NCBI GenBank assembly: GCA_963681975.1
Contig: OY820613.1
Coordinates: 3,348,001 to 3,412,000, forward strand
Reading direction: 5' to 3'
Source of the DNA: JANELJ01 sp024511395
Lineage (GTDB): Bacteria > Pseudomonadota > Gammaproteobacteria > GRL18
Length of the DNA stretch: 64,000 bases
Shown: one piece after another, positions 53,060 through 61,781 of the stretch
Layout: each line of letters begins with the position of its first letter
Numbering within the stretch: the stretch's first letter is position 1
Notes under the pieces: model-generated
The model's input: only the letters and a program-made list of their open reading frames with translations
Told to the model about the DNA's origin: nothing
The model's database searches: none
Translations under genes and position numbers: made by a program

Positions 53060-53974
53060 ATGAGTATTAACACGAGTTCCGCAAACACTATTGCTCACGT
53101 TTTAAGTGAGGCGTTACCCTATATTCGCAAGTTTCAGGGTAGAACAATTGTTATAAAATATGGCGGTAATGCCATGATTGATGAAAAACTGAAAAACGGT
53201 TTTGCCAAGGATATCATATTATTAAAACTGGTAGGTTTAAATCCTGTTGTTGTCCATGGCGGTGGGCCGCAAATTGGTGACCTACTTAAACGAGTAGGCA
53301 AGGAAAGTCATTTTGTCGGAGGCATGCGCATTACCGATAAAGAAACTATGGATGTTGTGGAAATGGTTTTAGGGGGACAGGTTAATAAGGAAATCGTTTC
53401 GCTGTTAAATTCTCATGGTGCCAAAGCGGTTGGGCTGACGGGTAAAGATGGTGCACTGATCAGTGCAAAAAAAATGCAGTTTTCTCATCAGTCGGAAGAA
53501 ATGAATACCCCGGAAATTATTGATATCGGTCATGTGGGTGAAGTAACTAATATCGATACTTCGGTTATTGATATGCTGATCCATGGTGATTTTATTCCGG
53601 TCATTGCGCCCATTGGTCTGGGTAAGGACGGTGAATCCTATAATATTAATGCGGATCTGGTGGCCGGAAAACTGGCCGAAGAATTAAATGCCGAAAAGCT
53701 GATCCTGCTGACTAATATTCGTGGCTTGCTGGATAAACATGAAAAACTGCTGACCGGCTTAAGTATAAAAAAAGTAGACGAATTGATAGCAGACGGTACC
53801 ATACACGGCGGTATGCTGCCTAAAATATGCTGCGCTCTGGAAGCAGTACAGAATAATGTCTGTTCTGCTCATATTATAGATGGGCGGATAGAACATGCAG
53901 TGATGCTGGAATTATTTACCGATGAAGGTATCGGCACACTGATTTTTGGCGATTGCCCCAAGGATGACGAGTGA
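53060..53974 (+). CDS. argB: Acetylglutamate kinase
   Basis: It phosphorylates N-acetylglutamate in arginine synthesis. The 304-aa protein has the N-terminal IRKFQGRTIVIKYGGNAMID, the substrate loop NPVVVHGGGPQIGDLLKRVG, GLTGKDGALI, NINADLVAGKLAEEL and KICCALEAVQNNVCSAHIID, with a long N-terminal helix as in arginine-sensitive forms. The stop overlaps the GTG start of slmA (GTGA). Confidence 0.96.
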   Translation: MSINTSSANTIAHVLSEALPYIRKFQGRTIVIKYGGNAMIDEKLKNGFAKDIILLKLVGLNPVVVHGGGPQIGDLLKRVGKESHFVGGMRITDKETMDVVEMVLGGQVNKEIVSLLNSHGAKAVGLTGKDGALISAKKMQFSHQSEEMNTPEIIDIGHVGEVTNIDTSVIDMLIHGDFIPVIAPIGLGKDGESYNINADLVAGKLAEELNAEKLILLTNIRGLLDKHEKLLTGLSIKKVDELIADGTIHGGMLPKICCALEAVQNNVCSAHIIDGRIEHAVMLELFTDEGIGTLIFGDCPKDDE

Positions 53975-54588
53975 GCAGTAACTGTTCTACACAAGTGAAA
54001 GCCTCTAAAATAAACCGCAAGGAACAGATCCTTCAGGCTCTGGCTATGGAGCTTGAAAGAAATCCTGGTGAACGTATTACCACAGCCGGCCTGGCACGAG
54101 CAGTCGGTGTTTCAGAAGCGGCTCTATACCGTCATTTTCCCAGCAAGGCAAAAATGTTTGAAGCCCTGATTGAGTTCAGTGAGGAAAGTGTATTCGGCTT
54201 AATTAATAAAGTGCTGGCTGAGCAGGACGGTGTCTTTGCTCAGGTTGAGAGGAGCACGGCTATTGTGCTTGGTTTTTCCGCTAAAAATCCAGGTATTACC
54301 CGGGTGCTGCTTGGTGATGCCCTGATTGGTGAACATGAACGTTTATTAAAACGTACTGATCAGTTTTTTCAGAGAATTGAAACCCAGTTACGCCAGGTGC
54401 TCAGGGAAGGTGAACTAAAAGGTCAGTTTCATTATCAGGGGAATATCGGTTATTTTGCAGAAATTCTGACCAGCTTTATGGAAGGGCAGTTGAGCCGATA
54501 TGTGCGTACCCGCTTTGCCAGAAAGCCGGATGAAAACTGGCCATTAAAATGGCTGTTCCTGGTTAAAAGCCTGACTGCAGACTCCTAA
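53971..54588 (+). CDS. slmA: Nucleoid occlusion factor SlmA (TetR family)
   Basis: It binds specific DNA sites and blocks FtsZ ring assembly over the nucleoid. The 205-aa protein has the N-terminal TetR-like helix-turn-helix (ITTAGLARAVGVSEAALYRH, FPSKAKMFEALIEF) and SlmA features such as VFGLINKVLAEQDG and NPGITRVLLGDALIGEHERL. GTG start overlaps argB. Its place after argB matches many gammaproteobacteria. Confidence 0.93.
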   Translation: MSSNCSTQVKASKINRKEQILQALAMELERNPGERITTAGLARAVGVSEAALYRHFPSKAKMFEALIEFSEESVFGLINKVLAEQDGVFAQVERSTAIVLGFSAKNPGITRVLLGDALIGEHERLLKRTDQFFQRIETQLRQVLREGELKGQFHYQGNIGYFAEILTSFMEGQLSRYVRTRFARKPDENWPLKWLFLVKSLTADS

Positions 54589-54953
54589 ATAGTTTCAAGC
54601 ACTTATTCCATTTCCCTCCGGGAGAGGGCTTTTGTTGATTAATTTTATATGCAATGGTTTTAAATTCAGTTAATAAGCCGGAAACTTCTTCACTATTACA
54701 GAATTCTTGGCCTATGCGTTCTGGGCGACAACGTATCTGAAATACCAGGTCTTTTTTGCTGTCGGACTCCCGGGTATTGAGTTTGGTTAAACTCATGGCA
54801 ATGTCCTGTTGTTTTTCTGGGGTATCGGTAACTACAATTCGATTAGTTTGATAAAGAATGGGGCTGGTTGCAAACTCCCTGATAAACTCAATGGAGCGAT
54901 CCCAGAGCAGCTGGCATTGTGTCTCACTTAAACAGCTGAGTTTAACGGTATGT
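54563..54953 (-). pseudogene. Fragment of an unknown gene cut by IS5
   Basis: On the minus strand an open frame runs from the IS5 end at 54953 to 54563: QLLWDRSIEFIREFATSPIL, YQTNRIVVTDTPEKQQDIAM, then VFQIRCRPERIGQEFCNSEE. Its 5' part is missing because the IS joins it to IS4 sequence on the other side. The native stop is uncertain; the last part overlaps the slmA 3' end. I do not recognise the family. Confidence 0.45.
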
Positions 54954-56453
54954 AGTTCAACCTGAATAATACCGTTTTAAGCCTGACATCAAGCCAGGTT
55001 TAAAGCAGCTGATTGCCCCGGTTTGATAAAAGACCCCATCAAACCGGAAATAATTTTGAGCCACAAAAGCCGGAGCTTATTGAGGCTCTTTCTTAAGTTA
55101 TGTCCAGCGGCTACCATAACCACATTAATGGCATCACCGACTGCACCTTTGAGGTAGCAGCGGTCTAAACGGCCATCGTTTTTCATATGACCAATTTCAG
55201 GCTCAATCGCACTGCGCCGTTTTAATGCCTTTTTAATACTTCGGGTAACGCCTCGCTTCTGACCTGAGATAAAAACTTTAGTGTCTTTTACTTCATGTCC
55301 ACGATAACCCCGGTCAACAAAGCAGTGTTCCGGTTGTACGGCTGTAAACTGTTTTATCTGTTCCAGTTGTGGCAGCAAGGTATGTCCATCATAAGGATTG
55401 CCCGGACAACTTTGAGCACCAATAACAAAGCCTTCCTTGTTAGTTACCGCGATACTGGTTTTAACTCCAAATTCATAAGGCTTATGAGCTTTGCCTTTAC
55501 TGATACACTCGACTTCCGGTGCATGTAAACTGTAAAGCTTGTTTTTACTGTGCTGCTCCTGCTCAATCAGTTTCTGAGCCTGTTTTAGAGCTACTTCAAA
55601 CAGAGACTGAATATCAACAGAATAGTTGGGCAGTTGTCGTTCAATATCCCGTTTAACACGACCTAAACGGGATTTCAGTTTATTGTTCATTTTCTTCATG
55701 CGTTTAAACTGTTTTGCATGAGCATAACGACTGGCCATTAGTACATATTGCGGCCCAACCCGATTATAGTTCTGACGCAGTTTAATACCGTGCTCTTTGG
55801 ACAGTTTAACCAGGTTTTCTCCGGCTTTGTTCAGGAGCTTTGAATCGGTTGGAAAAGCGATGTTCTTTTCCTGTACGGTAGTATCTACCGTGACTTTCTT
55901 TAAACTGCCGGGCTTTATGGTTTTACTCTTTAGTCCGGCTTTAATGGTTTCAATCAGTAATTTTTCACTGCCTGATTTACCCGGCCGGTTACGCCATTTG
56001 GTCATGGTCGCAGGGTGTATAGGCATTTTATGCTGAAAGTATTCTTCTCCACAAAAATATTGCCAGTACGGATTTTCTGTCCAGCCTTTTACTACCTGTT
56101 CATCTGATAAATCATGCAGGTGTTTCAGGTAATGCAATCCTGCAATCAAACGAGTGCGTATGGCAGGAGCACCTTTAGTGGATACAAACAAAGCGCCCCA
56201 TTCTTTATCAGGACTTTCCCAATCTATGTGTTTTGATAACTTAATCAACTCATGGTTTATGTCCAGCATGTTTTCAAGGCGCATCCTGAACAGGTCTTCC
56301 TGAGGTATTTTTGGCTGTTTCTCTGGCTTCATTCTGGTCTGGAAATTTGCAAGGTAATAAGGCTTATTTTACCAAAAACCTGCAAATTTAACACCCATAA
56401 TCAAGCAATATTTCTTTATAAATCAATGTGCTATGATTTATTCAGGTCGAACT
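54954..56453 (-). mobile_element. IS5-type element, full length (1500 bp), flanks differ
   Basis: It begins AGTTCAACCTGAATAA and ends GGTCGAACT at 56453. Left flank ATGT (54950-54953), right flank ATTT (56454-56457), so no target duplication. The right side is the middle of an IS4 transposase whose other half is absent on the left. Recombination or deletion at this IS copy explains both facts. Confidence 0.93.
54989..56332 (-). CDS. IS5-family DDE transposase (447 aa)
   Basis: The frame is complete with D150, D340 and E377 in place. Sister-specific differences are KLLNKAGENL and HNLRKSLNKLRLL. The first is shared with the copy at 30024; the second also occurs in the deleted copy at 8261. Confidence 0.92.
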   Translation of the reverse strand: MKPEKQPKIPQEDLFRMRLENMLDINHELIKLSKHIDWESPDKEWGALFVSTKGAPAIRTRLIAGLHYLKHLHDLSDEQVVKGWTENPYWQYFCGEEYFQHKMPIHPATMTKWRNRPGKSGSEKLLIETIKAGLKSKTIKPGSLKKVTVDTTVQEKNIAFPTDSKLLNKAGENLVKLSKEHGIKLRQNYNRVGPQYVLMASRYAHAKQFKRMKKMNNKLKSRLGRVKRDIERQLPNYSVDIQSLFEVALKQAQKLIEQEQHSKNKLYSLHAPEVECISKGKAHKPYEFGVKTSIAVTNKEGFVIGAQSCPGNPYDGHTLLPQLEQIKQFTAVQPEHCFVDRGYRGHEVKDTKVFISGQKRGVTRSIKKALKRRSAIEPEIGHMKNDGRLDRCYLKGAVGDAINVVMVAAGHNLRKSLNKLRLLWLKIISGLMGSFIKPGQSAALNLA

Positions 56454-57006
56454 ATTTAAAGGCAGCCGTTTAATTTCTTCTTTTGTATAACGTGTCCCAT
56501 ATTTTCCGGGTCGTCCCCGGCCTTTACCTTACCAGGGTCGTTTATATAATACGGTATCGATTCGTACCTGACCTATAACCGTCATATTATAAGCCTGTAC
56601 CGGTTCAATAAAAGAACGGCACATATACCAACTGTCCACCAATACAGTAACCGCTTTATCTTTTAGCGGTTCCAGCAATGCCCGGATAAGACTTCGGGCA
56701 ATTACCAGTTTACCACTGTTACCGGCCTGTGGTGTTAAACGTAATAACAATGGCAGAGCCGTATTACAGCCAGAACGCTTAACAATCGCAGCCAGTGCTA
56801 CCCGGCATTGCCCTCTGACATACCGGGAAGGCCGTTTCTTAAAAGATAGCTTTTTTAAGAAGCGGCAGCAATGCTGCCGAATTTTTGTCAACTGTTTTTT
56901 GCTTTTTTTTACATTTTTTTCCTGTTACGGACTATCGGTTAACTGAGGTAATCAATAAATTTTAAATGATTCTCCTTTTTGGGGGAGCTGAAACTCTAAA
57001 CTTTAG
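56454..57006 (-). mobile_element. IS4-type element, 5' half only
   Basis: The right end CTTTAG at 57001-57006 and part of the leader are present, then a deletion joins the leader (GAAGGCCGTTTCTTAAAAG) to the transposase at RYVRGQCRVALAAI. The frame is readable to KRLPLNK at 56454, where the IS5 copy starts. The C-terminal half, YREK box and left end are gone, as is the 112-bp palindrome. Confidence 0.9.
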
Positions 57007-57041
57007 TAATATATTAAAAGCTATGAATAAAAGTATCTAAT

Positions 57042-57723
57042 ATGCCAATTAGTGAGCAAATTTTCTTATTTGTTGTTTCCTATATCGCTAATACCTTTTC
57101 TGCTTTTGCCGGTGGTGGCGCCGGCCTGATACAGCTGCCCTTACTGATCTTTCTGGGACTCATGTTCAGTACTGCCCTAGCTACCCATAAAGTGGCCAGT
57201 GTCGCCCTTGGGGTGGGCGCCACTATCCGTCATTTACGTTCTAAAACCATGGACAAAAAGTTTGCTCTATTTATTCTGCTCTGTGGGGTTCCCGGGGTGA
57301 TAGCCGGTGGTTTATTCATGGCTTAAGCCGGCTATGGGGCTGACCTTAAAAGCCAGTAACCGTTCCAGAAAAGGTATGATCATCGGTGTGCTGGGACTGT
57401 GACTGATAGGTATTTTAAATGGCTCACTGACCTCAGGTACTGGTCTGTTTGTAACCATGTGGCTGGTCGGCTGGTTCGGGCTGGATTATAAATCGGCTGT
57501 GGCCTATACCTTGGTGCTGGTCGGGGTATTCTGGAATGGTACAGGCGCTGTTACCATTGGTCTGCTCAGTCAGATCCAGTGGAACTGGCTGCCTGCCTTA
57601 CTGCTGGGTTCTCTACTGGTCTGTTTTACCGGTTCCCACCTGGCCATTGTTGCGGGTAACCGCTGGATTAAACAGGTGTTTGAAGTCATTACCATTGCGG
57701 TAGGACTGAAACTTATTTTTTAA
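57042..57723 (+). pseudogene. TauE/SafE-type membrane permease, broken
   Basis: The family exports sulfite or organosulfonates or other anions. From ATG 57042: FVVSYIANTFSAFAGGGAGL, IQLPLLIFLGLMFSTALATH, KVASVALGVGATIRHLRSKT, the standard N-terminal repeat. TAA at 57324 ends the first frame; a shifted frame carries NRSRKGMIIGVLGL, TGA at ~57400 (relatives often have Trp), then LIGILNGSLTSGTGLFVTMW and the second repeat to 57723. Part of the central loop is missing. Confidence 0.85.
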
Positions 57724-57729
57724 CCTGAT

Positions 57730-58587
57730 TTATTCAGGTTTAAGCCCCAGATTCTCACAAATCTGCAAAGTTGTCTGACTCTGGTTCAGAGTATAAAAGT
57801 GCAGTCCGGGTGCACCGGCTGCTAATAACTGTTCACATGAACGGCTTACAACATCCAGGCCCAGTGATTTGATGGACTCTATATCATCCCCGTAACTTTC
57901 CAGACGCCGGGACAACCAGCGCGGAATTTCAGCACCGCACATATCCGAAAATCCGGCCAGGTGGGTATAGTTGGTGATTGGCATAATACCCGGTACAATG
58001 GGTTTATCCAGCCCGGCTTTTTCACAGCTGTCAACAAAATACAGATAGGCATCCATATTGAAAAAATACTGGGTGATGGCACTATTGGCACCAGCATTCA
58101 TTTTAGTGATAAAATGCTGCAGGTCGGTCTGGGCATTTTTAGCCTGGGGATGCACCTCGGGATAAGCCGCTACTTCAATATGAAAATGGTTGCCGGTTTC
58201 TGCTCGGATAAATTCAACCAGTTTATTGGCATAACGAAACTCACCAATAACACGATGTCCGGAAGGCAGGTCTCCGCGCAGAGCGACAATACGCTTAATC
58301 CCCATATTGATAAAGGTATTAAGCAGATCCGCCAGAACGTCCCGGGTTGCACCAATACAGGACAGATGAGGTGCGGCAGAATAACCGGCATCCTGGATGC
58401 TCATCACTGTTTTTATGGTTCCTTCCTGAGTACTGCCTCCGGCACCATAGGTGACGGAATAATACAGGGGATTTAAAATACTGAGTTCATCGCGCACCTG
58501 GGCCAGTTTCCTGGCACCTTCTTCAGTCTTGGTGGGAAAAAACTCAAAGCTGATCGGCTGTGGGTATTGTTGTTGTGATTTCATCAT
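57730..58587 (-). CDS. metF: 5,10-methylenetetrahydrofolate reductase
   Basis: It makes 5-methyl-THF for methionine synthesis using FAD. The 285-aa protein has ISFEFFPTKTEEGARKL, YYSVTYGAGGSTQEGTI, HLSCIGATRDVLADLL, IKRIVALRGDLPSG and ANSAITQYFFNMDAYLYFVD, all typical of bacterial MetF. It lies 19 bp after ahcY on the same strand, so the two form a unit of the methyl cycle. It is intact. Confidence 0.95.
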   Translation of the reverse strand: MMKSQQQYPQPISFEFFPTKTEEGARKLAQVRDELSILNPLYYSVTYGAGGSTQEGTIKTVMSIQDAGYSAAPHLSCIGATRDVLADLLNTFINMGIKRIVALRGDLPSGHRVIGEFRYANKLVEFIRAETGNHFHIEVAAYPEVHPQAKNAQTDLQHFITKMNAGANSAITQYFFNMDAYLYFVDSCEKAGLDKPIVPGIMPITNYTHLAGFSDMCGAEIPRWLSRRLESYGDDIESIKSLGLDVVSRSCEQLLAAGAPGLHFYTLNQSQTTLQICENLGLKPE

Positions 58588-58606
58588 GAGTTGTCAGTAA
58601 CGCCGT

Positions 58607-59893
58607 TTAATAACGATAGTGTTCAGGCTTATAAGGACCTTCCTGAGGTACACGAATATAATCGGCCTGCTCCTTGCTCAGCAGAGTCAGGTTAGCACCA
58701 ATTTTAAGCAGGTGCAGATGGGCGACCTTTTCATCCAGCTTCTTGGGCAGGACATAGACCTGGTTATCATAGTCTTCGCCGTGCTGCCATAATTCAATCT
58801 GTGCCAGAACCTGGTTAGTGAAAGAAGCAGACATCACAAAACTGGGGTGGCCTGTTGCACAGCCCAGATTGACCAGACGGCCTTCTGCCAGCAGGATAAT
58901 TCGCTTACCGTCAGGGAAAATAACATGATCCACCTGAGGCTTAATGTTTTCCCATTCATACTGACGTAATGCTTCAACCTGAATTTCAGAATCAAAATGA
59001 CCGATATTACAGACAATGGATTCATTATTCATGGCCAGCATATGATCATGGGTAATAATGTCGATATTACCGGTAGTGGTTACAAAGATGTCCCCTTTAT
59101 CTACAGCATCTTCCATGGTAACAACCCGATAACCTTCCATAGCTGCCTGCAGAGCACAGATAGGATCAATTTCGGTTACCCAGACTGTGGCACCCATACC
59201 ACGGAAAGCCTGAGCACAGCCTTTACCCACATCACCATAACCACAGACTACAGTAATTTTACCGGCAATCATCACGTCAGTAGCACGCTTAATGCCGTCA
59301 ATCAGAGATTCACGACAGCCGTACAGATTATCAAATTTTGACTTGGTCACCGAATCATTGACATTAAAGGCAGGTACTTTTAACTCACCTTTTTCCGCCA
59401 TTTCATATAAACGGTGAACACCGGTAGTGGTTTCTTCTGACAGCCCTTTAATGTCCTTAAGCAGCTCAGGGTGATCATCATGAATAATCTGGGTCAGATC
59501 GCCACCATCATCCAGAATCATATTAGGTGTCCAGCCGTCAGGGCCATGAATAGTCTGTTCAATACACCAGATAAATTCCTCTTCAGTTTCACCCTTCCAG
59601 GCAAACGTAGGGATTCCCGCTGCTGCCATAGCTGACGCTGCATGATCCTGAGTAGAGAAAATATTACAGGAAGACCAGCGTACCTCAGCCCCCAGAGCTG
59701 TTAAAGTTTCCATTAATACTGCTGTCTGAATGGTCATATGCAGACAACCTGCAATACGGGCACCTTTAAGCGGCTTTAATTCCCCATACTCTTCACGCAG
59801 CGCCATCAATCCAGGCATTTCCTGTTCTGCAATCAAAACTTCTTTTCTTCCCCAGTCGGCAAGACTGATATCTGCTACTTTATAATCTGACAT
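58607..59893 (-). CDS. ahcY: Adenosylhomocysteinase
   Basis: It splits S-adenosylhomocysteine to adenosine and homocysteine with bound NAD. The 428-aa protein has GARIAGCLHMTIQTAVLMET, CNIFSTQDHAASAM, the catalytic KSKFDNLYGCRESLIDGIKR, the NAD site VCGYGDVGKGCAQAFRG, GHFDSEI and the C-terminal PEHYRY with the Lys/Tyr that bind NAD. The IS110 element inserted ~46 bp upstream of its start, between ahcY and metK, so it may have lost its native promoter. I find no SAH riboswitch in what remains. Confidence 0.96.
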   Translation of the reverse strand: MSDYKVADISLADWGRKEVLIAEQEMPGLMALREEYGELKPLKGARIAGCLHMTIQTAVLMETLTALGAEVRWSSCNIFSTQDHAASAMAAAGIPTFAWKGETEEEFIWCIEQTIHGPDGWTPNMILDDGGDLTQIIHDDHPELLKDIKGLSEETTTGVHRLYEMAEKGELKVPAFNVNDSVTKSKFDNLYGCRESLIDGIKRATDVMIAGKITVVCGYGDVGKGCAQAFRGMGATVWVTEIDPICALQAAMEGYRVVTMEDAVDKGDIFVTTTGNIDIITHDHMLAMNNESIVCNIGHFDSEIQVEALRQYEWENIKPQVDHVIFPDGKRIILLAEGRLVNLGCATGHPSFVMSASFTNQVLAQIELWQHGEDYDNQVYVLPKKLDEKVAHLHLLKIGANLTLLSKEQADYIRVPQEGPYKPEHYRY

Positions 59894-60267
59894 ATTCTAC
59901 CTTTTATCCTAATATCCTAAAAATAAGTTTGTAACTTATATGGTTCGCCCCACGTATGCAAGTGATACCACGGTACTCATGGATGATAAAGTTGCAGTCT
60001 TATATCCGGCCTCTGAGTGGAGAATACAAATGCTCCGTACCCTAATGGAAATACGCGTATTCAGAAACTAATCTATTCAGCGGTCTATTCAAATAAATGC
60101 CTTAGTTACAAACAGTTTATTCTGAATACAGGACTTACCTGCCATGCCATTACAGTGATTATATCTTAGCAACCTGGGTAAAAAACCGTTAATGTTACAG
60201 ATACTTCTAAAAGGAGTTTCAAGTGGCCCTCCTTTATGCTTAAAAATACTCAGTTCACTGAGTTAAT

Positions 60268-60397
60268 AATGCTTTCCCCGTTGACGGAACACTACCTGTA
60301 GCGTAGGTCTTGTCAAGGAGGAGTCCTGAGCTTGCGAAGGAGGCTCCTTGACAAGATTGGAGCGGAAGGTATTCTGCCCGCGAAAGGGGAAAGCATT
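60268..60397. other. Nested palindrome in the IS110 non-coding end; possible bridge-RNA region
   Basis: The outer arms AATGCTTTCCCC and GGGGAAAGCATT (12 bp) enclose inner arms TCTTGTCAAGGAG (60308-60320) and CTCCTTGACAAGA (60344-60356). Such strong nested pairing in a non-coding end fits a structured RNA, but could also be an inserted extragenic palindrome. The bridge-RNA role is inferred from the family only. Confidence 0.5.
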
Positions 60398-60431
60398 TGA
60401 TATTTACTGATATCATACTTATCTTTACCTC

Positions 60432-61490
60432 TCAGCAAACACTACATACATGATTATCATTATAAACTTCTCCTGTATTTAATAGGGCAAAGGCAGTTCT
60501 GGCCATTTTGTTTGCTAATACCACTGCTGCAATATTGTATCCTCGCCGGTTGAGTAAACGACTCAGCCAGAGACTAACCGGGTCTTTTTTCCCGGCTATA
60601 GTACGCAATCTTGAACGGGCACCATGAATTAACAGTGTTCGTAAATATACGTCACCTCGTTTGCTTATTCCCAGTAGTGTTGACTTCCCTCCGGTAGAAT
60701 GCTGACGAGGCACCAGACCAAGAAATGCAGCTAATTCCCGACCATTTTTGAAGCTGGCAATATGGCCAATGTGAGACATAAAGGCGGTAGCAGTGATGGG
60801 ACCAAAACCCGGTATCATTTGTAACAGGACGGGTCTGTCATCCTGGCTGGCCCGTGCTTTTATCATATTTTCATATTCGGCTATTTGCTCATCCAGATAG
60901 TTTAGGTGAGCTTGTAAGCCTCTAATCAAGGCTTTCATTCTGTCAGGAATGTTCTGACGACTATCTCCTTCGTCCAGTAGTAGCACCAATTGTTTATTTA
61001 CATTGGCTCTTCCGCGGCCTATGGTTATAGCCTGCTCCAGGAGAAAACCTCGTATCTGGTTAACTTGAGCTGTACGGCTCTTTACTAACTGGTTGTGTAC
61101 CCGATGAACGGATTGAACGACCAGTTGCTCCTCGTTTTTTATCGAGACAAAACGCATATTGGGACGTTGAACCGCCTCACAAATGGCTTCAGCATCCAGA
61201 CTGTCATTCTTATTGGATTTGACAAAAGGTTTAACAAACTGAGGCGCTATAAGTTTGACTTCATGACCATACTCTTGAAACTTGTGAGCCCAATAATGGG
61301 CACTGCCACAGGCCTCCATGGCTATTAAACAGGCTGGTAATTTAGACACAAAGTTTGATAATTGGCTTCTGGTCATTTTTTTTGTTAAAACCTTCTGGGC
61401 CCTGTCATCGGCAGCATAAATATAAAAACTGCTCTTTGCCAGAACAATTGCCAGTATTTTTATTGCACGTTTTACTTTAAAATTACTCAT
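60432..61490 (-). CDS. IS110-family transposase with first catalytic Asp replaced by Val
   Basis: It is a 352-aa protein of the DEDD type. The N-terminal RuvC-like domain has CLIAMEACGSAHYWAHKFQE and KLIAPQFVKPFVKSNKNDSL then DAEAI; a coiled-coil middle and the C-terminal Tnp domain (LLQMIPGFGPITATAFMSHI, FLGLVPRQHSTGGKSTLLGI) with the usual catalytic Ser follow. Family members start with a motif like IAIDLAKSSF, but here residue 16 is Val (LAIVLAKSSF, codon GTT instead of GAT). That Asp is the first metal ligand, so the enzyme is probably dead even though the frame is complete. Confidence 0.9.
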   Translation of the reverse strand: MSNFKVKRAIKILAIVLAKSSFYIYAADDRAQKVLTKKMTRSQLSNFVSKLPACLIAMEACGSAHYWAHKFQEYGHEVKLIAPQFVKPFVKSNKNDSLDAEAICEAVQRPNMRFVSIKNEEQLVVQSVHRVHNQLVKSRTAQVNQIRGFLLEQAITIGRGRANVNKQLVLLLDEGDSRQNIPDRMKALIRGLQAHLNYLDEQIAEYENMIKARASQDDRPVLLQMIPGFGPITATAFMSHIGHIASFKNGRELAAFLGLVPRQHSTGGKSTLLGISKRGDVYLRTLLIHGARSRLRTIAGKKDPVSLWLSRLLNRRGYNIAAVVLANKMARTAFALLNTGEVYNDNHVCSVC

Positions 61491-61648
61491 AAGGTTCGCC
61501 TCTCTACTCTGTTGTTATGTGTAAAAACACAATTTTGGCACATTTTTATGATGTCGTTAGAGAGTGGGGCGAACCATTCCATTTATTCTTGATGCTACAA
61601 CTAAAAATTCATTAAATTTATATCTTTATACGTCAACTTAGACTCGTA

Positions 61649-61760
61649 GTATTCTCAGGCTGTAAGGTTTTACTGAAGTTTCGGCAGCAGGGAAGCTGCC
61701 GAAAAGCTCCCATGGAAGGGTTTACGGTGTCTTTAGTAAAACCTTACAGCCTGAGAATAC
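61649..61760. repeat. 112-bp nested palindrome, free copy beside metK
   Basis: Perfect 26-bp outer arms start GTATTCTCAGG at 61649 and end CCTGAGAATAC at 61760. The inner hairpin is TTTCGGCAGC/GCTGCCGAAA, then CCATGGAAGGGTTTACGG. Length and core equal the copies in the IS4 leader, while the outer arms differ in sequence but stay fully paired. It starts 22 bp past the metK stop; no T-run follows. Confidence 0.9.
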
Positions 61761-61781
61761 GGCCCTATTTATAGCCCTAGG

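Larger units (their letters stand above)
59940..61577 (-). mobile_element. IS110/IS1111-type element (~1.64 kb)
   Basis: Perfect 14-bp inverted repeats ATGGTTCGCCCCAC (59940-59953) and GTGGGGCGAACCAT (61564-61577) bound the element; no target duplication is seen, as expected for this family. The GGTTCGCC part recurs at 61493, just before the transposase start, and could pair with the right end. About 480 bp downstream of the transposase stop (59954-60431) is non-coding, which suits the IS1111 group, where a bridge RNA is expected on that side. Confidence 0.85.
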
